Positions 1 through 5,369 of a stretch of DNA of 7,414 bases are shown in pieces. The position numbers and the translations under genes are program-made. Source of the stretch: HGM12669 sp048527645 (lineage in GTDB: Bacteria > Bacillota > Clostridia > Oscillospirales > CAG-272); NCBI GenBank assembly GCA_048527645.1, contig DBGFNI010000123.1, positions 1 to 7,414 on the forward strand, given 5' to 3'. A model generated the notes under the pieces. The model was not told where the DNA came from. It made no database searches and saw only the letters and a list, made by a program, of their open reading frames with translations. The first letter of the stretch is position 1; the number at the start of each line of letters is the position of its first letter.

Positions 1-246
1 ATAAAAAGTATCAATAAATATGCAATATAATGTGAATTGTTGGGATGAACCACGATTTTTTATGAGAAACGTCGGATTTTGTCGAAAAAGATACCGAAAT
101 ATTTGAAAGAACAGAGGAAAAAGGCGGCAAGCGGTGTTGCGGTTCCCAAAATATGGTAAACTTGCGTGCCGCAGCGTCGGCGCGATGCGGGCAAAAGAGG
201 GGAATGCCCCGCACCGGAATTTCTTTTTCGGAATCCGGTGGAACAC
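1..246. other. Left-edge region without a convincing gene
   Basis: No credible coding region is seen. The first ~130 bases are AT-rich, unlike the GC-rich genes that follow. A 67-codon open frame on the minus strand (11-214) has no clear ribosome binding site and no recognisable protein pattern, so I do not call it. On the minus strand, TTCACA followed 18 bases later by GATACT, within about positions 10-40, could be a promoter for a gene beyond the left edge, but this is weak. The right part carries an inverted repeat (212-240) next to the promoter of the following gene. Confidence 0.5.
212..240. repeat. Inverted repeat just upstream of the oxidoreductase promoter
   Basis: CACCGGA (212-218) and TCCGGTG (234-240) are perfect 7-base inverted arms around a 15-base T-rich loop. 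The right arm ends six bases before the -35 element at 247. It could be a regulator binding site, or the stem of a terminator for an upstream gene using the T-run at 251-256. The six-base gap between stem and T-run weakens the terminator reading. The arms are seen directly; the role is a guess. Confidence 0.35.
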
Positions 247-275
247 TTGATTTTTTCCGGCGTTTTTGTTATACT
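247..275 (+). promoter_or_regulatory. Sigma-A promoter of the oxidoreductase gene
   Basis: The -35 element TTGATT (247-252) and the -10 element TATACT (270-275) are separated by exactly 17 bases, and TGT directly before the -10 gives an extended -10. Transcription would begin near 282, leaving a short leader of about 35 bases before the ATG at 317. Confidence 0.75.
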
Positions 276-303
276 GAACTTACTTGAACTTCATTTACTT
301 TCC

Positions 304-319
304 GGAGGAACATAACATG
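304..319 (+). promoter_or_regulatory. Ribosome binding site that fixes the start at 317
   Basis: GGAGG (304-308) lies eight bases before ATG 317. The frame is open further upstream to a TTG at 284, but that codon falls almost at the predicted transcription start (about 282) and would have no room for a ribosome binding site. The GGAGG itself would then be inside the coding region. Hence 317 is preferred. Confidence 0.8.
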
Positions 320-1381
320 GAAAATTTAAAGCCAATTAAGATCGGTATGCTTGGGCTGGGGCGCGCCGGAAACGGGATGCACCGACCGGAGCTGGCACCG
401 CGCGGAGAGAAATTTCAGATCTATGCAGTATGCGATGAGCTGCCGGAGCGCTGCGATGTATTTGCAGAGCAGTTCGGCAGCAAAAAGTATCTGACCTATG
501 AGGAAATGCTTGCAGACCCGGAGGTGGAGCTGATTGATATCGCCACCCGTTCCTGCGATCACTACAAGCATGCAAAAATGGCGTTGGAGGCAGGGAAGGA
601 CGTCTTTTTGGAAAAGCCCTTCTGCACCAATGCGGAAGACGCACAGAAGCTGATTGACCTGGGTTCCAATCCCGCCGGACCGCATCTGTATCTGCGGCAC
701 AACCGCCGTTTGGAGGCCGGCTTTGAGAAGGTGAATGAGATCATTGACAGCGGTGTGCTGGGCGAGGTCTTCACCGTGAAGATGACCCGAAACGGCTTCG
801 GTCGCCGCAACGACTGGCAGACCATTTCCGAATTCGGCGGCGGTCAGCTGCTCAACTGGGGACCGCATATCATCGACCATTCGCTGCGCTTCTGCGGCGG
901 CAGCTATAAGATCATGTACTCAAACATTCAGCACTGCGTTGCAGCAGGCGACTGCGAAGACTTTGTCAAAATCGTGTTTACCGGCGAAAACGGCAGAATT
1001 GTTGATATGGAAATCGGCGGTGCGACCGCAGTGGAGACCAACCAGTATCTGATTTACGGCACGAAGGGCGCGCTGTGGAGCGAGGGAGATGACGATCTGA
1101 CCCTGCACATCCGGTATCTGGATCCCGATTATCCGCTGGATCCGATCGAAGCCAACCCGAACACCCCCGGCGCAGACGGGTCGTTCGGCAACACGGAGAC
1201 ACTGCATTTCAAGGAAGAGAGCTTCCATGTGCCGGATTCACAAATTGACAGAATCTGGGACAGCCTGTATGCGTCCGTCCGAGAGAACAAGCCGTACCCG
1301 GTGCCGCTGTCGCAGGCGCTGCAGGTGATGCAGGTGATCGACGAAGTGAAAAAGCATTCCGTTTTCTGCCCGAAAAAATAA
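317..1381 (+). CDS. Gfo/Idh/MocA-family NAD(P)-dependent oxidoreductase
   Basis: This 354-residue protein has a normal length for the family of cytosolic NAD(P)-dependent dehydrogenases acting on sugars, inositols and related polyols. The N-terminal Rossmann fold (about 1-122) has the dinucleotide motif G13-x-G15-x-x-G18 and an acidic D40 after the second strand. The family's EKP signature is E99-K100-P101, K100 being the usual catalytic lysine. The C-terminal alpha/beta domain (about 123-350) has the GGG-LL-x-x-G-x-H-x-x-D block at 174-187, with H184 as the likely catalytic histidine. The position four residues before that histidine, commonly aspartate in characterised members, is asparagine here (N180). 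The gene has its own promoter and a terminator downstream, with no operon partner, so the substrate cannot be inferred. Family assignment is secure; specific activity is unknown. Confidence 0.93.
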   Translation: MENLKPIKIGMLGLGRAGNGMHRPELAPRGEKFQIYAVCDELPERCDVFAEQFGSKKYLTYEEMLADPEVELIDIATRSCDHYKHAKMALEAGKDVFLEKPFCTNAEDAQKLIDLGSNPAGPHLYLRHNRRLEAGFEKVNEIIDSGVLGEVFTVKMTRNGFGRRNDWQTISEFGGGQLLNWGPHIIDHSLRFCGGSYKIMYSNIQHCVAAGDCEDFVKIVFTGENGRIVDMEIGGATAVETNQYLIYGTKGALWSEGDDDLTLHIRYLDPDYPLDPIEANPNTPGADGSFGNTETLHFKEESFHVPDSQIDRIWDSLYASVRENKPYPVPLSQALQVMQVIDEVKKHSVFCPKK

Positions 1382-1664
1382 TGCTTCGGCACGGCTGCGG
1401 GAAAAGACCGGCTCCCCGGTTCCCCGGTGCGGGTGCGCCGCAACAGCGTTGCGCGGTATCTCCGTCGGTGCGGAGGATGCGCTGTGCATCATGACGAAAA
1501 GACAAACAGCGCGCGAATGGTGTTTCCTTTCGCGCGCTGTCTTTTTGTGTGCACGAGATGCGGGGCGCTGCGCGTCGGTATTTTTCCCACGCGGCAAACA
1601 CCCGAAAAATATGAAAAAAGTGCGGCGCGCAACCGAAAGCTTCCATTTGGAAATCGCAGGGTGG
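1382..1664. other. Structured GC-rich intergenic region
   Basis: The 347-base gap between the oxidoreductase and the XRE gene shows no convincing gene; open frames on both strands overlap the flanking genes and lack good ribosome binding sites. It contains small perfect hairpins without U-tails: CGCAAC/GTTGCG (1439-1444 and 1448-1453) and CTCCG/CGGAG (1460-1464 and 1471-1475). A strong terminator (1506-1546) follows. Beyond it is a short TTCC-N4-GGAA palindrome at 1641-1652, upstream of the XRE promoter. Confidence 0.5.
1506..1546 (+). terminator. Intrinsic terminator after the oxidoreductase gene
   Basis: A perfect 12-base-pair stem is formed by ACAGCGCGCGAA (1506-1517) and TTCGCGCGCTGT (1529-1540), with an 11-base loop. 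C and five T's follow (1541-1546). It lies about 125 bases after the stop codon, so the message would have a long GC-rich 3' tail. A-rich sequence on the left side is modest, so rightward termination is the main reading. Confidence 0.85.
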
Positions 1665-1693
1665 TGGACTTTTTCGCGCCGATCTGCTATGAT
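1665..1693 (+). promoter_or_regulatory. Promoter of the XRE regulator gene
   Basis: The -10 element TATGAT (1688-1693) is preceded by TGC, giving an extended -10. A weaker -35, TGGACT (1665-1670), sits 17 bases upstream. Transcription would start near 1700, leaving a leader of about 30 bases that contains GGAGG at 1716-1720. Confidence 0.65.
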
Positions 1694-1728
1694 GGATACA
1701 GAAAAAAGACAAGTCGGAGGAACAAAAC

Positions 1729-2511
1729 ATGACATGCGCGGAAAAGCTCGCAAAGCTGCGACGGGAAAACAATTATACACAGGAACAGCTTGCCGGGGTG
1801 CTGGGCGTTTCCAGACAGGCGGTGAGCAAGTGGGAGAGCGGCGCGGCATATCCGGAAACCGATAAGCTGATCCGCATCAGCGAATTGTTCGGCTGCTCAC
1901 TGGATTATCTGCTCAAGGACGCGGCGGAAACAAAGCAGCAATCTTCCTTTAGCGACGCGGCGGCGCTCCTGCCGAAAAGATTTCGGGAAAGAAGCAGCAA
2001 AAGGACGCTGTGGGGGATGCCGCTGTGGCAGATCGGCAGACGGGCAAAGGGCGTTGTCGCCGTGGGGGTGAACGCCCGCGGCGTGATTGCGATCGGGCTG
2101 TGGGCGCGGGGTGTGATTTCCTGCGGCTTGCTGTCGGTCGGACTGCTGTCCTTCGGCTTTTGCGCAATCGGCTTGCTGTCATTTGGGCTGCTTGCGCTGG
2201 GGCTTGCCTGCGGGGGCTGCTTTTCCGTCGGGGTGCTTGCTGCCGGGGCGATCAGCTTCGGTGCGGTATCGCTCGGCGCTGTGGCAATCGGTGATTTCTC
2301 CGTCGGCGCGCTGGCGGTTGGCAAATATGCCGCGCTCGGCGACCATGCGCGGGCGATGATTGCAATCGGGGACACGCAGGCGGCGGGCACGCTGTATCAG
2401 AAAATCGGCGAGCTGACCCCGCAGGAGGCACAGACGGTGAGGGAGCTGCTTGACACGGCTGTTCCGGCGTGGCTCACCTTTGCAAAAAAGATTTTTTCGG
2501 TCTTTCTGTAA
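1729..2511 (+). CDS. XRE-family HTH regulator with glycine-pentad repeat domain
   Basis: The protein has 260 residues. Residues 1-64 are a textbook Cro/C1-type helix-turn-helix domain: a TQEQLA turn at 17-22, the recognition helix around S28-R29-Q30-A31-V32-S33-K34-W35-E36, and the usual LDYLL ending at 58-62. A linker (65-102) leads into a tract at 103-198 where glycine occurs at every fifth residue, 20 times in phase, with Ala, Ser or Cys always two residues before the next glycine. The remaining positions are mostly Val, Leu, Ile or Phe. Residues 229-260 form a probable helical tail. GGAGG (1716-1720) lies eight bases before the ATG. DNA binding is well supported. The repeat domain could be a pentapeptide-type beta-helix or a membrane-associated tract. 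I recall similar HTH-plus-glycine-repeat proteins in Clostridia, without known function. The gene is monocistronic, flanked by terminators, so its targets are unknown; autoregulation is plausible. Confidence 0.9.
   Translation: MTCAEKLAKLRRENNYTQEQLAGVLGVSRQAVSKWESGAAYPETDKLIRISELFGCSLDYLLKDAAETKQQSSFSDAAALLPKRFRERSSKRTLWGMPLWQIGRRAKGVVAVGVNARGVIAIGLWARGVISCGLLSVGLLSFGFCAIGLLSFGLLALGLACGGCFSVGVLAAGAISFGAVSLGAVAIGDFSVGALAVGKYAALGDHARAMIAIGDTQAAGTLYQKIGELTPQEAQTVRELLDTAVPAWLTFAKKIFSVFL
2035..2322 (+). repeat. Coding repeat: 19 glycine pentads in phase
   Basis: This stretch encodes residues 103-198 of the XRE protein: 19 complete pentads of the form G-h-h-[A/S/C]-x plus a closing glycine, with no insertion or deletion. 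Examples are GVIAI, GLLSF and GAVAI. The phase slips by one residue after G198 (the next glycine is G204). The DNA is not a recent exact duplication, since codons differ from unit to unit; the period is conserved in the protein. Confidence 0.9.
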
Positions 2512-2543
2512 AGCGCGGAAAAAATGCGTCTGTTCGGGATACG

Positions 2544-2577
2544 GCGCAGCCGGTAACACGGCTGCGCTTTTCTTTTT
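2544..2577 (+). terminator. Intrinsic terminator of the XRE gene
   Basis: GCGCAGCCG (2544-2552) pairs perfectly with CGGCTGCGC (2559-2567) around a six-base loop, followed by TTTT-C-TTTTT. It lies about 30 bases after the stop codon. Confidence 0.9.
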
Positions 2578-2605
2578 GCGCAAACCGCATACGCTTTTAG
2601 CGGCG

Positions 2606-2638
2606 AAAAAAAGCAGCGCGCCGGTCAGGCGCGCTGCT
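2606..2638 (-). terminator. Intrinsic terminator of the NhaC-family gene
   Basis: AGCAGCGCGCC (2612-2622) and GGCGCGCTGCT (2628-2638) form a perfect 11-base-pair stem with a five-base loop. The seven A's at 2606-2612 read as a U-run on the minus strand, so this terminates leftward transcription about 20 bases after the transporter stop. It faces the XRE terminator, which separates the two convergent genes. Confidence 0.9.
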
Positions 2639-2659
2639 GAAAAAAGCGGGGATTTATGA

Positions 2660-4387
2660 TTATGCCGCTGTCTTTTTCTGCGTGATTTTTTTCAAAACCA
2701 GCAGTGTGGCGACTGTCAGAACAATACCGATGGGGAGCGAAATCCAGGCGCTCTTGACAAAGCCGGCGATGATATAGGTTACAAAAGAGATGGCGGCAAC
2801 GGTGATGGCGTAGGGCAGCTGCGTGGACACATGGTTGACATGGTTGCACTGTGCGCCGGCGGACGCCATGATCGTGGTATCGGAGATGGGGGAGCAGTGG
2901 TCGCCGCAGACCGCGCCTGCCATGCAGGCAGAGATCGCGATGATCATGACTTCGTTGCTCATATCGGCATTAAACACATTTACCACAATGGGGATCAGAA
3001 TACCGAAGGTGCCCCAGGAGGTACCGGTTGCAAAGGACAGGCCGCAGGCAACCAGGAAGACGATGGCGGGCAGCAGGCTTAAGAAGGAGCCGGCGGACTG
3101 CTTGACCAGCGCCGCAACATATTCCTTTGCGCCCAGGCTGTCGGTCATGCCCTTGAGGGTCCATGCGAAGGTGAGAATCAGAATTGCGGGAACCATTGCC
3201 TTGAAGCCGTTGGGGATGCAGTCCATGCAGTCCTTAAAGTTCAGAACGCGGCGGCACAGATAGTATGCCACGGTCAGGATGATGGCGAAGATCGAGCCAA
3301 GCGCCAGACCGACGGAAGCGTCACTGCCGGAAAAGGCGGCGATGATATTGCCGTAGGTATCGGAGGACTGATCAAAGAATCCGCCGCTGTAAATCATGCC
3401 GATGACGCAGAAAACAATCAGAATCAGAACCGGCAGCACCAGGTCGATCACGCGGCCGCGTGCGTTGACCTCCTCTTCGCTGTCTGCATTGGCATACGGG
3501 CGATCCTCCGTTGTGTACAGATCACCCTTCAGTGCGTTAAGCTCATGCTTAGCCATTGTGCCGTAATCGCATTTGATCAGCACCAGGGCAACCATCATGA
3601 CGATGGTCAGCAGCGCATAGAAGTTATAAGGAATGGCGCGGATGAACAGGGAAAGACCGTCCTCACCCTCCACAAAGCCTGCGACTGCCGCCGCCCAGGA
3701 GGAGATCGGCGCGATGATGCAGACCGGCGCGGCGGTCGCATCGATCAGGTATGCCAGCTTTGCGCGGGACACCTGATGCTTGTCGGTGACCGGGCGCATG
3801 ACGCTGCCCACGGTCAGACAGTTGAAATAGTCGTCGATGAAAATCAGAATGCCCAGCAGGATGGTTGCCAGCTGTGCGCCGACGCGCGTCTTGATATGTA
3901 CGGCTGCCCACCGTCCGAACGCTGCGGAGCCGCCCGCTTTGTTCATCAGGCAGACCATCGCTCCCAAAACAACCAGGAAGATCAGAATACCCATGTTGTA
4001 GGAGTCGCACAGAGAGGCGATGAAACCGTCGTTGAACATGTGCAGCACGGTTCCTTCAAAGGTGAAATTCGACCAGATCAGCGCACCGGACAAAATGCCG
4101 ATGAACAGAGAGCTGTATACCTCCTTGGTGACCAGCGCCAGCCCGATTGCGATGATGGGCGGAACCAGTGCCCAGAACGAGGAATACAAATTTGCATGCG
4201 GTACGGTTTCTCCGCTTCCGCCGCAGGTTTCGCACACTGCCTCTTCGATCAGCCCCGTGCCGCCGCAGTCGCCGCATTCAATGGGCGCCGGCGTGGTCTT
4301 TGCGGATTGGATCGCTGCGAAGACGAGAACGCCCAATACAACCAAAACCGCAACGAGGGCGACAATCCAATTCTTTTTCTTTGCCAT
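2660..4387 (-). CDS. NhaC-family secondary transporter, candidate lysine transporter
   Basis: This 575-residue polytopic inner-membrane protein belongs to the NhaC Na+/H+ antiporter family. Supporting stretches are FIDDYFNCLTVGS (183-195), the Asp-containing DATAAPVCIIAPISSWAA segment (216-233), ATGTSWGTFGILIPI (453-467) and GDHCSPISDTT (495-505). Residues 1-6 are positively charged and precede a membrane helix (about 7-28). Residues 29-66 are then predicted to lie outside the cytoplasm and contain two CxxCGGxG motifs (C38/C41 and C52/C55), as in the DnaJ zinc finger. Membrane segments resume near 67. A charged loop (about 273-312) is probably cytoplasmic. AAGGAG on the minus strand (4397-4402) lies about nine bases before the ATG. 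The lysine riboswitch in the leader suggests lysine as substrate or signal. As I recall, comparative genomics has proposed NhaC-type proteins under L-boxes as lysine transporters (named lysW). Antiport of other organic acids or amines, or plain Na+/H+ exchange, remains possible. Confidence 0.92.
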   Translation of the reverse strand: MAKKKNWIVALVAVLVVLGVLVFAAIQSAKTTPAPIECGDCGGTGLIEEAVCETCGGSGETVPHANLYSSFWALVPPIIAIGLALVTKEVYSSLFIGILSGALIWSNFTFEGTVLHMFNDGFIASLCDSYNMGILIFLVVLGAMVCLMNKAGGSAAFGRWAAVHIKTRVGAQLATILLGILIFIDDYFNCLTVGSVMRPVTDKHQVSRAKLAYLIDATAAPVCIIAPISSWAAAVAGFVEGEDGLSLFIRAIPYNFYALLTIVMMVALVLIKCDYGTMAKHELNALKGDLYTTEDRPYANADSEEEVNARGRVIDLVLPVLILIVFCVIGMIYSGGFFDQSSDTYGNIIAAFSGSDASVGLALGSIFAIILTVAYYLCRRVLNFKDCMDCIPNGFKAMVPAILILTFAWTLKGMTDSLGAKEYVAALVKQSAGSFLSLLPAIVFLVACGLSFATGTSWGTFGILIPIVVNVFNADMSNEVMIIAISACMAGAVCGDHCSPISDTTIMASAGAQCNHVNHVSTQLPYAITVAAISFVTYIIAGFVKSAWISLPIGIVLTVATLLVLKKITQKKTAA

Positions 4388-4418
4388 GGTGTTTTTCTCC
4401 TTTTGTCAAATGAAAAAT

Positions 4419-4454
4419 AAAATAAAAATCATGAGATCCGGAGAATCTCATGAT
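4419..4454 (-). terminator. Leader terminator (riboswitch expression platform)
   Basis: On the minus strand ATCATGAGAT (4454-4445) pairs perfectly with ATCTCATGAT (4437-4428) around a seven-base loop. It is followed by five U's and a further A/U-rich run with U-tracts (down to about 4413). This terminator lies about 30 bases upstream of the transporter's own start codon, downstream of the lysine aptamer and in the same direction, so it is an attenuator and not the end of another gene. Confidence 0.88.
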
Positions 4455-4473
4455 CATATTTCCATCCAGTATA

Positions 4474-4661
4474 CGGATAATCTCTGACCGATAGCTCTCC
4501 ACAGATATATGTGACAGCACGGCGGATATTCTCCGACGTACCGGCAATATACGGCGCGGTGAGCCGCATACCCCTCGGCAGTCTCCCCTTTCCCGTTTAC
4601 GGTCACCCCCGCGTGGTCAAACGGTACTGATGAAGCCTGCGCCTCTATCCGAAAGAATCCG
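4474..4661 (-). promoter_or_regulatory. Lysine riboswitch (L-box) aptamer
   Basis: Read on the minus strand, the leader carries the conserved blocks of the lysine riboswitch in order. They are GATAGAGGCGC with CTTCATCAGTA shortly after (about 4649-4622), AAAGGGGAGACTGCCGAGG (about 4592-4570), and near the end GCTGTCACA...TGTGGAGAGCTATC (about 4520-4490). GATAG (4649-4645) and CTATC (4494-4490) close the P1 stem, and CGGAT (4661-4657) with ATCCG (4478-4474) may extend it. These blocks match the Bacillus subtilis lysC leader as I remember it. In that family lysine binding stabilises P1 and lets a terminator form; here a terminator follows at 4419-4454, so lysine should switch the transporter off. 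Exact boundaries are approximate. Confidence 0.9.
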
Positions 4662-4725
4662 GGATGGCCTGCCGCGCTTTGCGATGTTTTTGCGGCATTT
4701 CACCCCTCGAAACTTCTCGTTTCAC

Positions 4726-4755
4726 ATCATATCACACTTTATACACGGTTGTCAA
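4726..4755 (-). promoter_or_regulatory. Promoter of the riboswitch-transporter unit
   Basis: On the minus strand the consensus -35 TTGACA (4755-4750) and -10 TATGAT (4731-4726) are separated by 18 bases. TGA directly upstream of the -10 gives an extended -10. Transcription would start near 4719, about 60 bases before the aptamer, giving a leader of roughly 330 bases. Confidence 0.8.
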
Positions 4756-4817
4756 TACTTTTCTTGACAGATTGTGCGGCGGCAAGGCGGCATTTTTGAA
4801 AAAATTTCAGAATGGTC

Positions 4818-4846
4818 TTGACATTTTGCCCCGATCGGTATATAAT
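4818..4846 (+). promoter_or_regulatory. Consensus promoter of the metal-resistance operon
   Basis: TTGACA (4818-4823) and TATAAT (4841-4846) are both perfect consensus elements at the ideal 17-base spacing. T- and A-tracts at about 4792-4808 sit where an UP element would contact the RNA polymerase alpha subunit. Such a strong promoter fits an operon held off by a repressor. Transcription would start near 4853, inside the operator. Confidence 0.9.
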
Positions 4847-4847
4847 T

Positions 4848-4869
4848 CATTTGAACGATTGTTCAAATG
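4848..4869. promoter_or_regulatory. ArsR/SmtB-type operator
   Basis: CATTTGAAC (4848-4856) and GTTCAAATG (4861-4869) are perfect nine-base inverted arms around GATT. The core TGAA-N6-TTCA is the arrangement known for SmtB/CzrA-family repressors. It begins one base after the -10 element and covers the predicted transcription start, where bound repressor would block initiation. A further TTTGAAATGAT follows and might be an extra half-site. Confidence 0.85.
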
Positions 4870-4946
4870 TTTGAAATGATATAAAAAAACCGTGGGGCGC
4901 GCAAGGTGCTCACGGCGAAAACGGAGCGAAAGCGAGGAATCGAAAA

Positions 4947-5369
4947 ATGAAAACCATGCAGGAAAACCCGGAGGAAGAACCGATGCTGCGGCAGGGCGGC
5001 GGAGCGGAAAAGGATGCGGAGGTGTGCGAATATCTGCATGTGCATCCCGATGCGGTGGAGCAGGTGCGGCGCGCGTTGCCGCCGGAGGAGCAGCTACAGG
5101 ATCTGGCGGAGGCATTCCGCGTGTTCGGCGATACGACGCGGGTGCGTATCTTATATGTATTGCATGAGAGTGAGATGTGTGTGTGCGATCTTGCAGAAAT
5201 CCTGCACATGACAGTGTCTGCCATTTCCCATCAGCTGCGGATATTAAAGCAGGCGCAGCTGGTACGTCCCCGGCGGGAGGGCAAAACGGTATTTTATGCG
5301 CTGAAGGATCGGCATGTGCGCGACATTTTATCCATCGGGATGGAGCATATTACAGAGGAGGCGGAATAA
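4947..5369 (+). CDS. cadC: ArsR/SmtB-family metal-sensing repressor (CadC-like)
   Basis: This 140-residue winged-helix repressor derepresses the operon on binding metal. The N-terminal extension carries C27, H31 and H33. The HTH domain runs from about 50 to 115, with the metal-box sequence EMCVCD (C78, C80) and recognition-helix region TVSAISHQLRIL (89-100). C78, C80 and an N-terminal cysteine resemble the alpha-3N site of CadC. D121, H123, H134 and E137 reproduce the spacing of the alpha-5 zinc site of SmtB/CzrA, so both site types appear present. ATG 4947 has GAGGAA seven bases upstream; an in-frame ATG at 4983 has a stronger site (see 4970-4985) and would give 128 residues with all metal ligands kept. 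The stop codon directly abuts the ATPase start, so the two are translationally coupled. Zn, Cd or Pb are the likely inducers; which one cannot be decided from sequence. Confidence 0.92.
   Translation: MKTMQENPEEEPMLRQGGGAEKDAEVCEYLHVHPDAVEQVRRALPPEEQLQDLAEAFRVFGDTTRVRILYVLHESEMCVCDLAEILHMTVSAISHQLRILKQAQLVRPRREGKTVFYALKDRHVRDILSIGMEHITEEAE
4970..4985 (+). promoter_or_regulatory. Alternative ribosome binding site and start for the repressor
   Basis: GGAGG (4970-4974) lies eight bases before an in-frame ATG at 4983. This is a better Shine-Dalgarno match than GAGGAA (4934-4939) before ATG 4947. The 12 residues in between are acidic and low in complexity, and no conserved domain is lost. Either or both starts could be used. 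Confidence 0.45.

Noticed and set aside
326..880. Long open frame on the minus strand inside the oxidoreductase gene
   Set aside because: It lies antisense to a gene with clear family motifs, has no good ribosome binding site and has no recognisable protein pattern.
1420..1505. Structured RNA in the gap after the oxidoreductase
   Set aside because: The hairpins are short and match no RNA family I recognise; GC-rich sequence gives such stems readily.
1641..1652. TTCC-N4-GGAA palindrome upstream of the XRE promoter as an operator
   Set aside because: Four-base arms are expected by chance, and no second copy lies near the promoter.
1209..1849. Two long minus-strand open frames spanning the oxidoreductase end and the XRE start
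   Set aside because: They overlap two well-supported genes and the terminator at 1506-1546. Their translations are Arg/Ser/Pro-rich, as expected for antisense reading of GC-rich DNA.
3545..4420. 291-codon plus-strand open frame across the transporter gene
   Set aside because: It is the antisense shadow of the NhaC-family gene, rich in Asp/His/Gln/Arg with no domain; the minus-strand gene has unmistakable motifs and proper signals.
4764..4769. Additional plus-strand TTGACA upstream of the metal operon
   Set aside because: No -10-like sequence lies 16-18 bases downstream; the perfect promoter at 4818-4846 explains transcription.
4885..4915. Possible CCGTG/CACGG hairpin in the repressor's 5' leader
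   Set aside because: Only five to seven pairs including a G-U and a large loop; no U-tail and no known riboswitch pattern.
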